A DNA stretch of 61,317 nucleotides from Clostridia bacterium (GTDB lineage Bacteria; Bacillota; Clostridia; Oscillospirales; Acutalibacteraceae). This document shows, piece by piece, positions 42,127-49,816 of this stretch; the first letter of the stretch is position 1, and each line of letters begins with the position of its first letter. The translations under genes and the position numbers were made by a program. Where the stretch lies: assembly GCA_017395425.1 (NCBI GenBank), contig JAFPUM010000026.1, forward strand, positions 1 through 61,317, given 5' to 3'. Under the pieces are notes generated by a model that worked only from the letters and a program-made list of their open reading frames with translations, ran no database searches and was not told the DNA's origin.

Positions 42127-43557
42127 GTGTTTATTGGCAGAAAAGAAGAATTAGCCTTTCTTGAAGAACGATATCAGAGCGACCGTGCGGAATTGGTGGT
42201 GCTGTATGGTCGGAGGCGTATCGGCAAGACGGAACTGCTGATTGAATTTTGTAAAAACAAGCCCAACTTTTTCTATGCCTGCAATGAATACACTGACAGC
42301 AAGCAGTTGACCGCTTTTTGGGAAGGACTGCTATCGTTTTCACCTGCATTGCTGCGATATAAGCAGCGTGCGGATGACTGGGCAGATGTGTTTGCCACAC
42401 TTGCCCGTCTGTCGGGCGAGCAAAAAACAGTGGTGGTCATTGACGAATTTCCTTATATGTGCAGGGGTAACAACAGTATTCCCTCCGTATTGCAAAATAT
42501 CTGGGATCACACGCTCAAAGACGCCAATCTCATGCTGATTCTCTGCGGGAGTTCCATGAGTTTTATGGAAGATGAGATTCTGGCTGCCAAAAATCCTCTT
42601 TACGGGCGTACCACGGGCATTTATAAATTAGAGCCGATGCCGTTTGCCGACGCGATACAGTTTTTCCCTGATTATTCTCCCGAAGATCAATTGATTTCCT
42701 ATGCCATACTCGGAGGAATCCCGCACTATCTGAAACAATTTGACCCCAGAGTTTCAGTGGAGACGAATATCAAAAAGCAGATTCTGACAAAAGGCACGGT
42801 GCTGTTTGGCGAGGTGGAATACATTCTGCATCAGGAACTGCGTGACCCGGCGGTTTATATTACACTGATAGAAACCATCGCGACGGGAAGCACCAAATTC
42901 AATGAAATTTGTACCCGTTCGCAGATCGAGAGCGGCAAGGCTGTCAGCTATCTGAAAAATCTGATGGAACTGGGGATTGTGACCCGCGAATTTCCGCTCC
43001 TGACCAGCGCAAAAGACCGATTAAAACGGAATCAGGGCGAATATCACATGGCGGACGACTTTTTCCGTTTCTGGTTTGCGTATGCCTACCGTTATATGTC
43101 GGAATTGTCGAAGGGCGATGTGGACGATATCTGGGAATATGTGATACAGGACAACCTCCACGATTTTTCTTCCAAGGCGTTTGAGAACGTCTGCATTGAT
43201 TATCTGCGGCAGCAAAAGCGTCGGGGCAATACACCCTTTCCGTTTCTTTCGATCGGACGGTGGTGGGGCAAGGTGACACACAACGATGAACAAGGCAAGC
43301 CGTTCACCGTCGCCGAGGAAATTGATATTCTTGCCACCGACCGCGACGCCCGGCGCTATCTGGTCGGAGAATGCAAATTCCGCAACGAACCGATGGATAT
43401 GGCACAATGGCGTGCTTTGCAGGAGAAAGTGACGTGGCAGGGAGAATGCTTCTATTATCTTTTTTCACTGCGCGGTTTTTCCGATGCCGTGAGGCAAGCG
43501 GCGGCGCAGTCGGAGCATCTGCGATTGGTGACATTGGCGGAGATGGTGCCGGAATGA
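42127..43557 (+). CDS. ATPase of the PF01637/DUF234 family
   Basis: The 476-residue protein has a P-loop ATPase domain with the start MFIGRKEELAFLEERY, Walker A YGRRRIGKTELL, Walker B VVVIDEFPYM and sensor ILCGSSMSFM. A winged-helix region follows, then a DUF234-type C-terminus with EEIDILATDRDARRYLVGECKF, which has the look of a PD-(D/E)xK nuclease core. Such ATPases are common in archaea and in Clostridia with patchy distribution, and their role is unclear. GTG at 42127 has AAAGGAGG 7 nt upstream. Expression probably depends on the palindromic array before it. Confidence 0.85.
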   Translation: MFIGRKEELAFLEERYQSDRAELVVLYGRRRIGKTELLIEFCKNKPNFFYACNEYTDSKQLTAFWEGLLSFSPALLRYKQRADDWADVFATLARLSGEQKTVVVIDEFPYMCRGNNSIPSVLQNIWDHTLKDANLMLILCGSSMSFMEDEILAAKNPLYGRTTGIYKLEPMPFADAIQFFPDYSPEDQLISYAILGGIPHYLKQFDPRVSVETNIKKQILTKGTVLFGEVEYILHQELRDPAVYITLIETIATGSTKFNEICTRSQIESGKAVSYLKNLMELGIVTREFPLLTSAKDRLKRNQGEYHMADDFFRFWFAYAYRYMSELSKGDVDDIWEYVIQDNLHDFSSKAFENVCIDYLRQQKRRGNTPFPFLSIGRWWGKVTHNDEQGKPFTVAEEIDILATDRDARRYLVGECKFRNEPMDMAQWRALQEKVTWQGECFYYLFSLRGFSDAVRQAAAQSEHLRLVTLAEMVPE

Positions 43558-43582
43558 TGTCCGCTTTTCTGTAAAAAAGCTA

Positions 43583-43610
43583 TTGAAATTTGTGTGAAAA
43601 GAGATATAAT
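43583..43610 (+). promoter_or_regulatory. Promoter for the 26-residue ORF and Rpn gene
   Basis: TTGAAA (43583-43588), 16-bp spacer and TATAAT (43605-43610). Confidence 0.65.
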
Positions 43611-43652
43611 AAAACATAGCCAATCATTTTCATCAAAGGAGGGACTGTCACA

Positions 43653-43733
43653 ATGGCATGTGATTTTGGATTTGATCCGACAGATAAGCAACCCTATTAT
43701 TTGATTAACCGATTGAGCCATTTATTCCGGTAA
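43653..43733 (+). CDS. 26-residue ORF with strong expression signals
   Basis: The product is MACDFGFDPTDKQPYY followed by LINRLSHLFR. It has its own promoter and an AAAGGAGGG site 7 nt before ATG. The FGFxPTDxxPYY segment looks like the first residues of a larger protein rather than a free peptide, so this may be the start of a gene truncated by deletion. A genuine small protein is the alternative. Confidence 0.4.
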   Translation: MACDFGFDPTDKQPYYLINRLSHLFR

Positions 43734-43756
43734 TTCATTAAGCAGAAAGGAGCGTG

Positions 43757-44833
43757 ATGTCTATGGCGGATAAAGATACCGTCACAAAGGAATATATGCA
43801 GGACAGCGCCGCCTTTGCGGACGCGTTCAATTTCCTGTTGTACGACGGCAGGCAGGTGATTCGTCCCGAACAGCTCAAGCCCATCGACACCACTGCCGTG
43901 GCGCTGCCCTATGGTGAAGACCGGCAGCCTGTCCCCATTCAGAAATACCGGGACGTACTGAAAATGGTGACGGCAATGGAGGACGAGAACGCCGCCTATC
44001 TGCTACTCGGCATCGAGAATCAATCGCAGGTTCATTATGCCATGCCCGCGCGGAATATGCTGTATGACGCGCTGCAATATGTGGCACAGGCGGAGGATAC
44101 TGCCAAATCCCACCGTCAGGGTAGTGAGAAAGCAGCTTCAGGCGCGGAATTCCTGTCGGGGTTTTACCGCACCGACAAGCTGCTGCCGGTGATTACCCTG
44201 ACCTTGTATTTCGGGGCGGACGAATGGACGGCGCCGAAGGATTTGCACGGTATGCTCGCGGCAAAGGAGGAAATACTGCCTTTTGTGGACAACTATCATC
44301 TCCACCTGATTGCCCCCGCGGAGATCGATGACGGGGACTTTGAAAAGTTCCACACCGAACTGCGTCTGGCATTGAAATATGTGAAATATTCCAAAGATAA
44401 GCACCGGCTGCGTCAGGTGCTTCAAGAGGATGAAGGATATACCAGTATATCCCGCAAGACGGCGGATATGGTGAATATTGTCACCGGTTCCGATTTACAC
44501 TATCACGAAGGAGAGGAGCAGGTCAATATGTGTCTGGCAATTGAAGAAATGCGGAAAGACGCGAAAAAAGAAGGCATCGAGCAGGGCATCGAGCAGGGCA
44601 TCGAACAGGGCATCGAGCAGGGCGTCAAGCAGGGCATCGAGCAGGGCATCGAGCAGGGCGTCAAGCAGGGCATCGAGCAGGGCATCGAGCAGGGCAGGAT
44701 TCTGGGCGCCATCGGCATCTGCCGCGATCTCGGCTTGGACAGCGGCGAAATTCTCGCGCGGATTATCGGCAAGTTTTCTCTGACGCGCGACGAAGCCGAA
44801 CAGTATATGGAAATGGCGTCGGCTCAGGTGTGA
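43757..44833 (+). CDS. Rpn-family recombination-promoting nuclease / putative transposase-like protein
   Basis: The protein resembles the Rpn (PD-(D/E)xK) family: FADAFNFLLYDGRQVI near residue 20, and YLLLGIENQSQVHYAMPARNMLYDALQYV with the candidate catalytic Glu87. A TLTLYFGADEWTAP segment and a linker follow. The C-terminus carries ten GIEQ/GVKQ tetrapeptide repeats and a short helical end. Rpn proteins are DNA endonucleases, sometimes with C-terminal low-complexity repeats whose length can vary. The start is uncertain: AAAGGAG lies 4 nt before ATG 43757 and 10 nt before ATG 43763. Confidence 0.8.
   Translation: MSMADKDTVTKEYMQDSAAFADAFNFLLYDGRQVIRPEQLKPIDTTAVALPYGEDRQPVPIQKYRDVLKMVTAMEDENAAYLLLGIENQSQVHYAMPARNMLYDALQYVAQAEDTAKSHRQGSEKAASGAEFLSGFYRTDKLLPVITLTLYFGADEWTAPKDLHGMLAAKEEILPFVDNYHLHLIAPAEIDDGDFEKFHTELRLALKYVKYSKDKHRLRQVLQEDEGYTSISRKTADMVNIVTGSDLHYHEGEEQVNMCLAIEEMRKDAKKEGIEQGIEQGIEQGIEQGVKQGIEQGIEQGVKQGIEQGIEQGRILGAIGICRDLGLDSGEILARIIGKFSLTRDEAEQYMEMASAQV
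44573..44692 (+). repeat. Ten 12-bp tandem repeats encoding GIEQ/GVKQ
   Basis: Units GGCATCGAGCAG (seven), GGCATCGAACAG (one) and GGCGTCAAGCAG (two) run without interruption. The two GVKQ units are spaced 36 bp apart, which reveals a higher-order three-unit repeat. Frame is kept for any copy number. Confidence 0.95.
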
Positions 44834-44855
44834 CAGAATCCGGAAAAAATAATGC

Positions 44856-44884
44856 TTGACCTTTGAGAAAAACTATGTTATAAT
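44856..44884 (+). promoter_or_regulatory. Promoter for rpsO
   Basis: TTGACC (44856-44861) and TATAAT (44879-44884), spacing 17 bp. A leader of about 140 nt follows. Confidence 0.75.
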
Positions 44885-44916
44885 GGCTCCTGTCGAGTGT
44901 TTAGAGAAAGAACTCG

Positions 44917-44978
44917 GCTCCGGGCGAATGCCCCGTGCTGCCGATGGCAGCGGTGGGAAATGCACCGTTACCCGGGGC
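44917..44978 (+). ncRNA. Structured rpsO leader, candidate S15 autoregulatory element
   Basis: An 8-bp closing stem (GCTCCGGG 44917-44924 with CCCGGGGC 44971-44978) encloses two adjacent hairpins: GCTGCC/GGCAGC (44937-44951, 3-nt loop) and CGGTG/CACCG (44951-44967). This gives a three-way junction, the shape S15 recognises in 16S rRNA and in known S15 leaders. The fold was drawn by eye. Confidence 0.55.
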
Positions 44979-45030
44979 TGGGCACTGCGACGGTTATATG
45001 ATCTATCTTTATTAAAGGGGTGTTTTCACA

Positions 45031-45294
45031 ATGCTGAAAGCAGAGAAAGAAGCCATCATCAAGGAATACGCGATTCATGAGGGCGACACCGGTTCTCCCG
45101 AGGTACAGATCGCCATTCTCACCAAGAGAATCAACGACCTCACCGAGCACCTGAAGACCAACAAGAACGACCATCATTCCAGACGCGGTCTGCTGAAAAT
45201 GGTCGGTCAGAGAAAGGGTCTTCTCAACTACCTCACCAAAACCGACATCGAGCGTTACCGTTCCATCATCGCTCGCCTCGGTATCCGCAAGTAA
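45031..45294 (+). CDS. rpsO: 30S ribosomal protein S15
   Basis: S15 is a primary 16S-binding protein of 87 residues. Canonical segments are [41 protein letters not shown] and the terminus ARLGIRK. AAAGGGGTG precedes the ATG. rpsO-pnp is the conserved order. The upstream structured leader suggests self-repression. Confidence 0.98.
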   Translation: MLKAEKEAIIKEYAIHEGDTGSPEVQIAILTKRINDLTEHLKTNKNDHHSRRGLLKMVGQRKGLLNYLTKTDIERYRSIIARLGIRK

Positions 45295-45357
45295 TCGCGG
45301 TTCAAAAAAATCCGTAAGTGGGTCGTTATGGCTGTGAAGCGGTAACGGCGTCGGCGG

Positions 45358-45424
45358 CAGGCGCAGAGAATTTTTGTCTTTGGAAAAAAGTCCTCTGCGC
45401 CTGTTTGCTGAATTTTTTCTTTTT
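45358..45424 (+). terminator. Hairpin with T-tract between rpsO and pnp
   Basis: CAGGCGCAGAG (45358-45368) pairs with CTCTGCGCCTG (45393-45403), with GGA/TCC inside the loop. TTTGCTGAATTTTTTCTTTTTT follows. The remaining gap to pnp (45425-45667) holds no clear promoter or ORF; an imperfect CTCAGAA/TTCTGAG pairing suggests a structured pnp leader. Confidence 0.65.
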
Positions 45425-45667
45425 TAGACAGGTACATATCCCCTGATTTTCTTGACGGTCGGTTTTCCGGCAGCACGGTGAAAGGACATAGCAGTAAAAC
45501 GGAAGCTCAGAAGCGCAAGCCGTTGGATCGGCACGGAGCGCAGGCAGCATTCTGAGAGTCGGTTTTGTTGCTAAGTCGTTTGATCGGCTCATGAAAATGC
45601 GTTCGGGAAAATGGGATATGTCCGATATGTTTTTCATTTTTCATTATTTTGGAGGTTGAAACAAACT

Positions 45668-47923
45668 ATGTCTCAGATTCTCGAATTTGCAGGCGAACAC
45701 ATGGTGTTCGACAATTACAAAGAATATTCGATGGAACTCGCCGGCAGACCGCTGGTGGTCAAGACCGGCAAGACCACGCAGCTTGCGGGCGGCGCCTGTA
45801 TGGTGCAGTACGGCGAGACCACCGTCCATGTGGCGGCTACCGCTTCGCCCAAGCCCCGCGATGGCATCGACTTCTTCCCGCTTTCGGTGGATTTTGAAGA
45901 GAAGCTCTATTCTGTCGGCAAGATTCCCGGTTCCTTCATGAAGCGCGAGGGCAGACCGAGTGAGAAGGCGATTCTCGCTTCCCGCGTGATTGACCGTCCC
46001 ATCCGTCCGCTGTTCCCCAAGGATATGCGCAACGATGTTTCCATTGTTGCCACGGTCATGAGCGTGGATCCCGACTGCTCCCCCGAAATCACCGCGATGA
46101 TCGGCACTTCCATCGCGCTTTCCATCTCGGATATCCCGTGGAACGGTCCCATCAGCGCCGTGTCGGTCGGTATGGTGGACGGCGAGTATGTCATCAATCC
46201 CACTGCCGAACAGCGTGAAAAGAGCCGTATGGCGGTCACTGTCGCTTCCACCGAGAAGAAGATTCCCATGATTGAGGCGGGCGCCGACGTTGTCACCGAC
46301 AAGGAAATGTATGACGGCATTATGGCAGGTCATCAGGCGAATCAGGCGGTCATCGCCTTTATCAAGGGCATTCAGGCGGAGATTGGCAAGGAGAAGTTCT
46401 CTTATCCTTCCAACGAACCCGACGCGGAAATGCTCGAAGCCATCAAGGCGTTTTCCATTGAAGATATCAAAGTCGCGCTCGATACCGACGACAAGCGTAT
46501 CCGTGACGAACGTCTCAAGCCCATCTATGAGAAGGTTCACGAGAAGTTCGACGAAATCTATCCCGATCAGGCTGCCAAGATTGACGAGTGTCTCTATAAG
46601 ACCCAGAAGTTTGTCGTGCGCCGCTGGCTGCTCGACGAGCAGAAGCGTGTGGACGGTCGCGGCATGAACCAGATCCGTCCGCTTGCCAGCGAGGTGGGTG
46701 TACTCCCCCGCGTGCACGGTTCCGGTCTTTTCACCAGAGGTCAGACGCAGGTGCTTTCCATTGTCACGCTCGGACCGATCAGCGACAGACAGCTTCTTGA
46801 CGGCATCGACAACGAAGAATTCAAGCGCTATATGCACCACTATAACTTCCCGTCCTACTCGGTGGGCGAGACCAAGCCCAGCCGCGGTCCCGGCAGACGT
46901 GAGATCGGTCACGGCGCCCTCGCCGAGAGAGCGCTGCTGCCGGTCATTCCCTCCGAGATGGACTTCCCCTATGCCATCCGCGTGGTGTCCGAAGTGCTTT
47001 CCTCCAACGGTTCCACTTCGCAGGGCTCCATCTGCGGTTCCACGCTGGCACTCATGGATGCGGGCGTGCCGATCAAGGCTCCTGTCGCGGGTATTTCCTG
47101 CGGTCTGATTACCGAAGGCGACCGCTGGATGACGATGGTGGATATCCAGGGTCTCGAAGATTTCTTCGGCGATATGGACTTCAAGGTGGGCGGCACCCAT
47201 GAGGGTATCACCGCCATTCAGATGGACCTCAAGATCGACGGTCTGACGCCTGAAATGGTGTGGGACGCGCTGGTCAAGACCCACAAGGCAAGAATCTTCA
47301 TTCTCGACGAGATCATGCTCAAGGCAATTCCCGAACCGCGCAAGGAACTCAGCAAGTACGCGCCCAAGATGCTGTCGCTCACCGTACCGGTGGATAAGAT
47401 TCGCGAGGTTATCGGCAGCGGCGGCAAGGTCATTCAGAAGATCTGCGCCGACTGCGACGTCAAGATTGACATCGACGACGACGGCAAGGTCTTTATCTGC
47501 GGTGTGGATATCGACAACTGCAAGCGCGCCTATGAGATTGTCGAGATCATTGCCAAGGATCCTCAGCCGGGCGAAATCTTCAAGGGCGTTGTGACCCGTA
47601 TCATGGACTTCGGCGCGTTTGTGGAGATTGCTCCCGGCAAGGAAGGTCTTGTCCACATCAGCCAGCTCGACGTCAAGCGCACCGAGCAGGTGACCGACGT
47701 GGTGAATGTCGGCGACGTGACCATCGTTATGGTGCAGGGCATCGACGAAAAGGGCAGACTCAATCTCTCCCGCCGCGACGCGCTGATCAAGGTGGAAGGT
47801 CTGGTGCCGGAGAACGACGTGAGCGAGCGCCGTCCCCGCCGTGACCGCGACGATCGTCGTCATGAAGGCGGCTACCGTCCCAGAAGAAACAACAACGGCG
47901 GCAACGGCGGTTATCGCAACTGA
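45668..47923 (+). CDS. pnp: Polyribonucleotide nucleotidyltransferase (PNPase)
   Basis: This phosphorolytic 3'-5' exoribonuclease belongs to the RNA degradosome. Two RNase PH-like domains (first with KTGKTTQLAGGACMVQYGET; second with RVHGSGLFTRGQTQVLS and SNGSTSQGSICGSTLALMDAG) are followed by KH (IREVIGSGGKVIQKI) and S1 (GVVTRIMDFGAFVEIAPGKEGLVHIS) domains. The extra C-terminal tail is rich in Arg, Gly and Asn (RRPRRDRDDRR, NNNGGNGG) and is likely an RNA- or protein-binding extension. Length 751. ATG at 45668 has GGAGG about 12 nt upstream. Confidence 0.97.
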   Translation: MSQILEFAGEHMVFDNYKEYSMELAGRPLVVKTGKTTQLAGGACMVQYGETTVHVAATASPKPRDGIDFFPLSVDFEEKLYSVGKIPGSFMKREGRPSEKAILASRVIDRPIRPLFPKDMRNDVSIVATVMSVDPDCSPEITAMIGTSIALSISDIPWNGPISAVSVGMVDGEYVINPTAEQREKSRMAVTVASTEKKIPMIEAGADVVTDKEMYDGIMAGHQANQAVIAFIKGIQAEIGKEKFSYPSNEPDAEMLEAIKAFSIEDIKVALDTDDKRIRDERLKPIYEKVHEKFDEIYPDQAAKIDECLYKTQKFVVRRWLLDEQKRVDGRGMNQIRPLASEVGVLPRVHGSGLFTRGQTQVLSIVTLGPISDRQLLDGIDNEEFKRYMHHYNFPSYSVGETKPSRGPGRREIGHGALAERALLPVIPSEMDFPYAIRVVSEVLSSNGSTSQGSICGSTLALMDAGVPIKAPVAGISCGLITEGDRWMTMVDIQGLEDFFGDMDFKVGGTHEGITAIQMDLKIDGLTPEMVWDALVKTHKARIFILDEIMLKAIPEPRKELSKYAPKMLSLTVPVDKIREVIGSGGKVIQKICADCDVKIDIDDDGKVFICGVDIDNCKRAYEIVEIIAKDPQPGEIFKGVVTRIMDFGAFVEIAPGKEGLVHISQLDVKRTEQVTDVVNVGDVTIVMVQGIDEKGRLNLSRRDALIKVEGLVPENDVSERRPRRDRDDRRHEGGYRPRRNNNGGNGGYRN

Positions 47924-47987
47924 TTGGAAATGAATCACGGCGGAGGAGAAAAGCTGTCTCCGTCAGGAATTTCAATGATATGAAAAA

Positions 47988-48036
47988 AACCTCATCGGTT
48001 TCTCTTCCTTCCGGAGAGAATCGGTGAGGTTTTTTG
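47988..48036. terminator. Bidirectional terminator after pnp
   Basis: A 16-bp imperfect stem (47988-48004 with 48016-48031) has six T on the right and seven A on the left, so it works for pnp and for the convergent small gene. Confidence 0.85.
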
Positions 48037-48042
48037 TACCGG

Positions 48043-48423
48043 TTACATCATGGATGTGATCACAATGGCAGCAACCGCTCCGCCGCCTGCCGACAGCGCG
48101 AGCGGAATCCATCGCGGCAGTCCGCCGGGCGGAGGCGGCGGCGACGATGTGCATGGCACAGCAGCAAAAGTGGGACGGACGGAGGCTGTGGTGTCTCCGG
48201 CGGTCTGACCGGGGTGAGAAGGGGCTTTGATGACATAGCGCGTACCGTGATGGGTTTCCTCCACGTCGGCGTTCAGACCGTCCACAACACGTGCCGCTTC
48301 CCGATGCAGATCAATGGTATCGCCGTCGGCAAACTGCGGGCGGACAAAACAGATGATTTTTTCGAAAAAAGGGCTGTCGGGTTCATTGAGCTCGACAGCG
48401 CAGCGGCTGACTCCCTTAATCAT
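48043..48423 (-). CDS. Small tail-anchored membrane protein
   Basis: The 126-residue protein has a folded N-terminal part (MIKGVSRCAVELNEPDSPFFE, CFVRPQFADGDTIDLH) and a proline-rich linker (SSPPPPPGGLP). A single hydrophobic helix ends at the last residue (LALSAGGGAVAAIVITSMM). This is a tail-anchored layout with the N-terminal part in the cytoplasm. No known function. ATG at 48423 is preferred; GTG at 48429 is possible. Confidence 0.65.
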   Translation of the reverse strand: MIKGVSRCAVELNEPDSPFFEKIICFVRPQFADGDTIDLHREAARVVDGLNADVEETHHGTRYVIKAPSHPGQTAGDTTASVRPTFAAVPCTSSPPPPPGGLPRWIPLALSAGGGAVAAIVITSMM

Positions 48424-48533
48424 AGGCACTCTTCTCCTTGTGTCTGGAATGGGGTATATCCATAGCGTTCCACATTCCGTCCGCAGATATGCGTTTCACG
48501 GAGAGAATATCGGGATTACCCGGTGTAATAGAC

Positions 48534-48875
48534 GGTGGAAAAAGTTGCCGACGAAAGATTTCCACGAATTGCGTGTTGAAAAGTTTGTTAAGACTGTGGA
48601 AAACAGTGGAATTACAAATGGTATAATGGAAGTAAAAGGAAAAATCAACGGATTTCAGAATGTTTTCCCCGATTTCCACAGAGTTTTCCACAGGAGATTC
48701 TTTCCTTGTAATATTCCACCCTTCTCCACGTCCGTGTTTTTCACCCGTGTTTTCTGATTACAAAGGGTTATGAAGCGGATATCCGATGGCGGATAAATCG
48801 AAACTTTTTGTCGGAATAGGTGAGAATCACAGAGAAAATGACGGTTTCACACATCTTTCCACAGCGATTTCCACT
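48534..48875. other. Cluster of DnaA-box-like motifs in a 580-bp non-coding region
   Basis: At least eight matches to the TT(A/T)TCCACA theme occur. TTTTCCACA is at 48684-48692 and, on the - strand, at 48603-48595. ATTTCCACA is at 48672-48680 and CTTTCCACA at 48855-48863. One- or two-base variants lie at 48534-48542 (- strand), 48558-48566, 48712-48720, 48722-48730 and 48867-48875. The core TTTCCACAGAGTTTTCCACAGG resembles sequences of clostridial oriC regions. No protein-coding gene is supported in 48430-49013. Confidence 0.55.
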
Positions 48876-48936
48876 AACGTCCGAACAGCTCCTGACCCTC
48901 GGTACAAAAGAAAAAAGAAAAAAACTGAAAAAAAGG

Positions 48937-48965
48937 TTGCATTTTTAAAGAAGGTATGATAAAAT
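48937..48965 (+). promoter_or_regulatory. Promoter for rpsT
   Basis: TTGCAT (48937-48942) and TAAAAT (48960-48965), spacing 17 bp, about 48 nt before rpsT. Confidence 0.6.
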
Positions 48966-49013
48966 GGAAATACGCGACTGAGGCGACTGAGACAGAAAAA
49001 GGAGGTGTCGATT

Positions 49014-49271
49014 ATGCCCAATATTAAGTCCGCTAAGAAGAGAGTTCTTGTTGCCGCCAGCAAAACCGCCCGCAATAAGGCGACCAAGTCCGGTCTGAAG
49101 ACTGCTGTCAAGAAGGCTGAGGCTGCCATTGCCGAAGGAACCGGCGAGCAGGAGGCAATTCGCCTGGCAATCAAAAAGATCGATCAGGCTTGTGCCAAGG
49201 GCATTCTCCACAAGAATACCGCTGCGAGAAGAAAGTCCAAGCTGGTGCGCAGACTCAACGCTGCCAGATAA
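49014..49271 (+). CDS. rpsT: 30S ribosomal protein S20
   Basis: The 85-residue basic protein starts MPNIKSAKKRVLVAASKTAR and ends RKSKLVRRLNAAR, a typical S20 that binds 16S rRNA at the bottom of the 30S body. AGGAGGTG lies 6 nt before ATG 49014. Monocistronic, with its own promoter and terminator. Confidence 0.97.
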   Translation: MPNIKSAKKRVLVAASKTARNKATKSGLKTAVKKAEAAIAEGTGEQEAIRLAIKKIDQACAKGILHKNTAARRKSKLVRRLNAAR

Positions 49272-49344
49272 GCTGACGGATGATAGCCCCTTTCACGAAG
49301 GGTGTTGGCATGACATTCTGAGAGAGTGTGCTTCTTTCTCAGGA

Positions 49345-49386
49345 AAGCGGAATGCGTGACGGCTTGTCATGACATTCCGCTTTTTT
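49345..49386 (+). terminator. Terminator after rpsT
   Basis: AAGCGGAATG (49345-49354) pairs with CATTCCGCTT (49373-49382), with a further TGAC/GTCA pairing inside, then six T. Confidence 0.85.
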
Positions 49387-49439
49387 CGCTTTTCTGCCCA
49401 AAAAGTGATGAATGTTGTGTGAATTGTGGTGGGGAATCA

Positions 49440-49468
49440 TTGACAAACGGACAAAATAAGGCTATCAT
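49440..49468 (+). promoter_or_regulatory. Promoter for the 53-residue membrane protein
   Basis: TTGACA (49440-49445) and TATCAT (49463-49468), spacing 17 bp. Confidence 0.7.
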
Positions 49469-49502
49469 GTAAGAGAAATCCATTTCATAGGGGTGTTTTA
49501 TT

Positions 49503-49664
49503 ATGATGAAAAAGAACGATTCGCTGAATCTTTGGACTGTCATCGGCTTGATTGCCACCATCGCTGCTGTCGTTGCTTCCGTGACCACAGCAATGATTAT
49601 TCTCAAAAGGAAAAAACAGGAAGAAGAGGAATTGGATTATTATCTCGACAACGCCATCCAGTAA
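49503..49664 (+). CDS. 53-residue single-TM membrane protein
   Basis: The small protein starts MMKKNDSLNLWTVIG. It has one hydrophobic helix (about residues 11-32, alanine/valine/threonine rich), then KRKKQEEEELDYYLDNAIQ. The positive-inside rule puts the charged tail in the cytoplasm. It has its own promoter and an AGGGGTG site. No family recognised; similar short proteins occur in gut Clostridia. The region after it (49665-49816) holds only a T-less hairpin (GCCGACA/TGTCGGC). Confidence 0.65.
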   Translation: MMKKNDSLNLWTVIGLIATIAAVVASVTTAMIILKRKKQEEEELDYYLDNAIQ

Positions 49665-49816
49665 GGGCTGTGTCTATGCCGACAGAGATGCCGTTGTGTT
49701 TTTCGTGTCGGCTTCACCGAGCATTGTAAATCAATCAGAGCAGCAGCGGGATTTTGTCAGATGCGTCTTGACGGGATTCCGTTGTTTGTTTTCTGAAAGG
49801 CGGCGTGTAAAAAACT

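Noticed and set aside
44573-44692. Regular repeats that could suggest a CRISPR array
   Set aside because: Units are 12 bp, contiguous, without spacers, and in frame with the Rpn-like protein.
45644-47938. 764-codon open frame on the - strand opposite pnp
   Set aside because: Shadow of a strongly biased gene; the protein reads as low-complexity HD/GN-rich sequence without motifs.
48622-48627. TATAAT inside the DnaA-box-like region
   Set aside because: No -35 hexamer at 16-18 bp on either side and no gene directly downstream.
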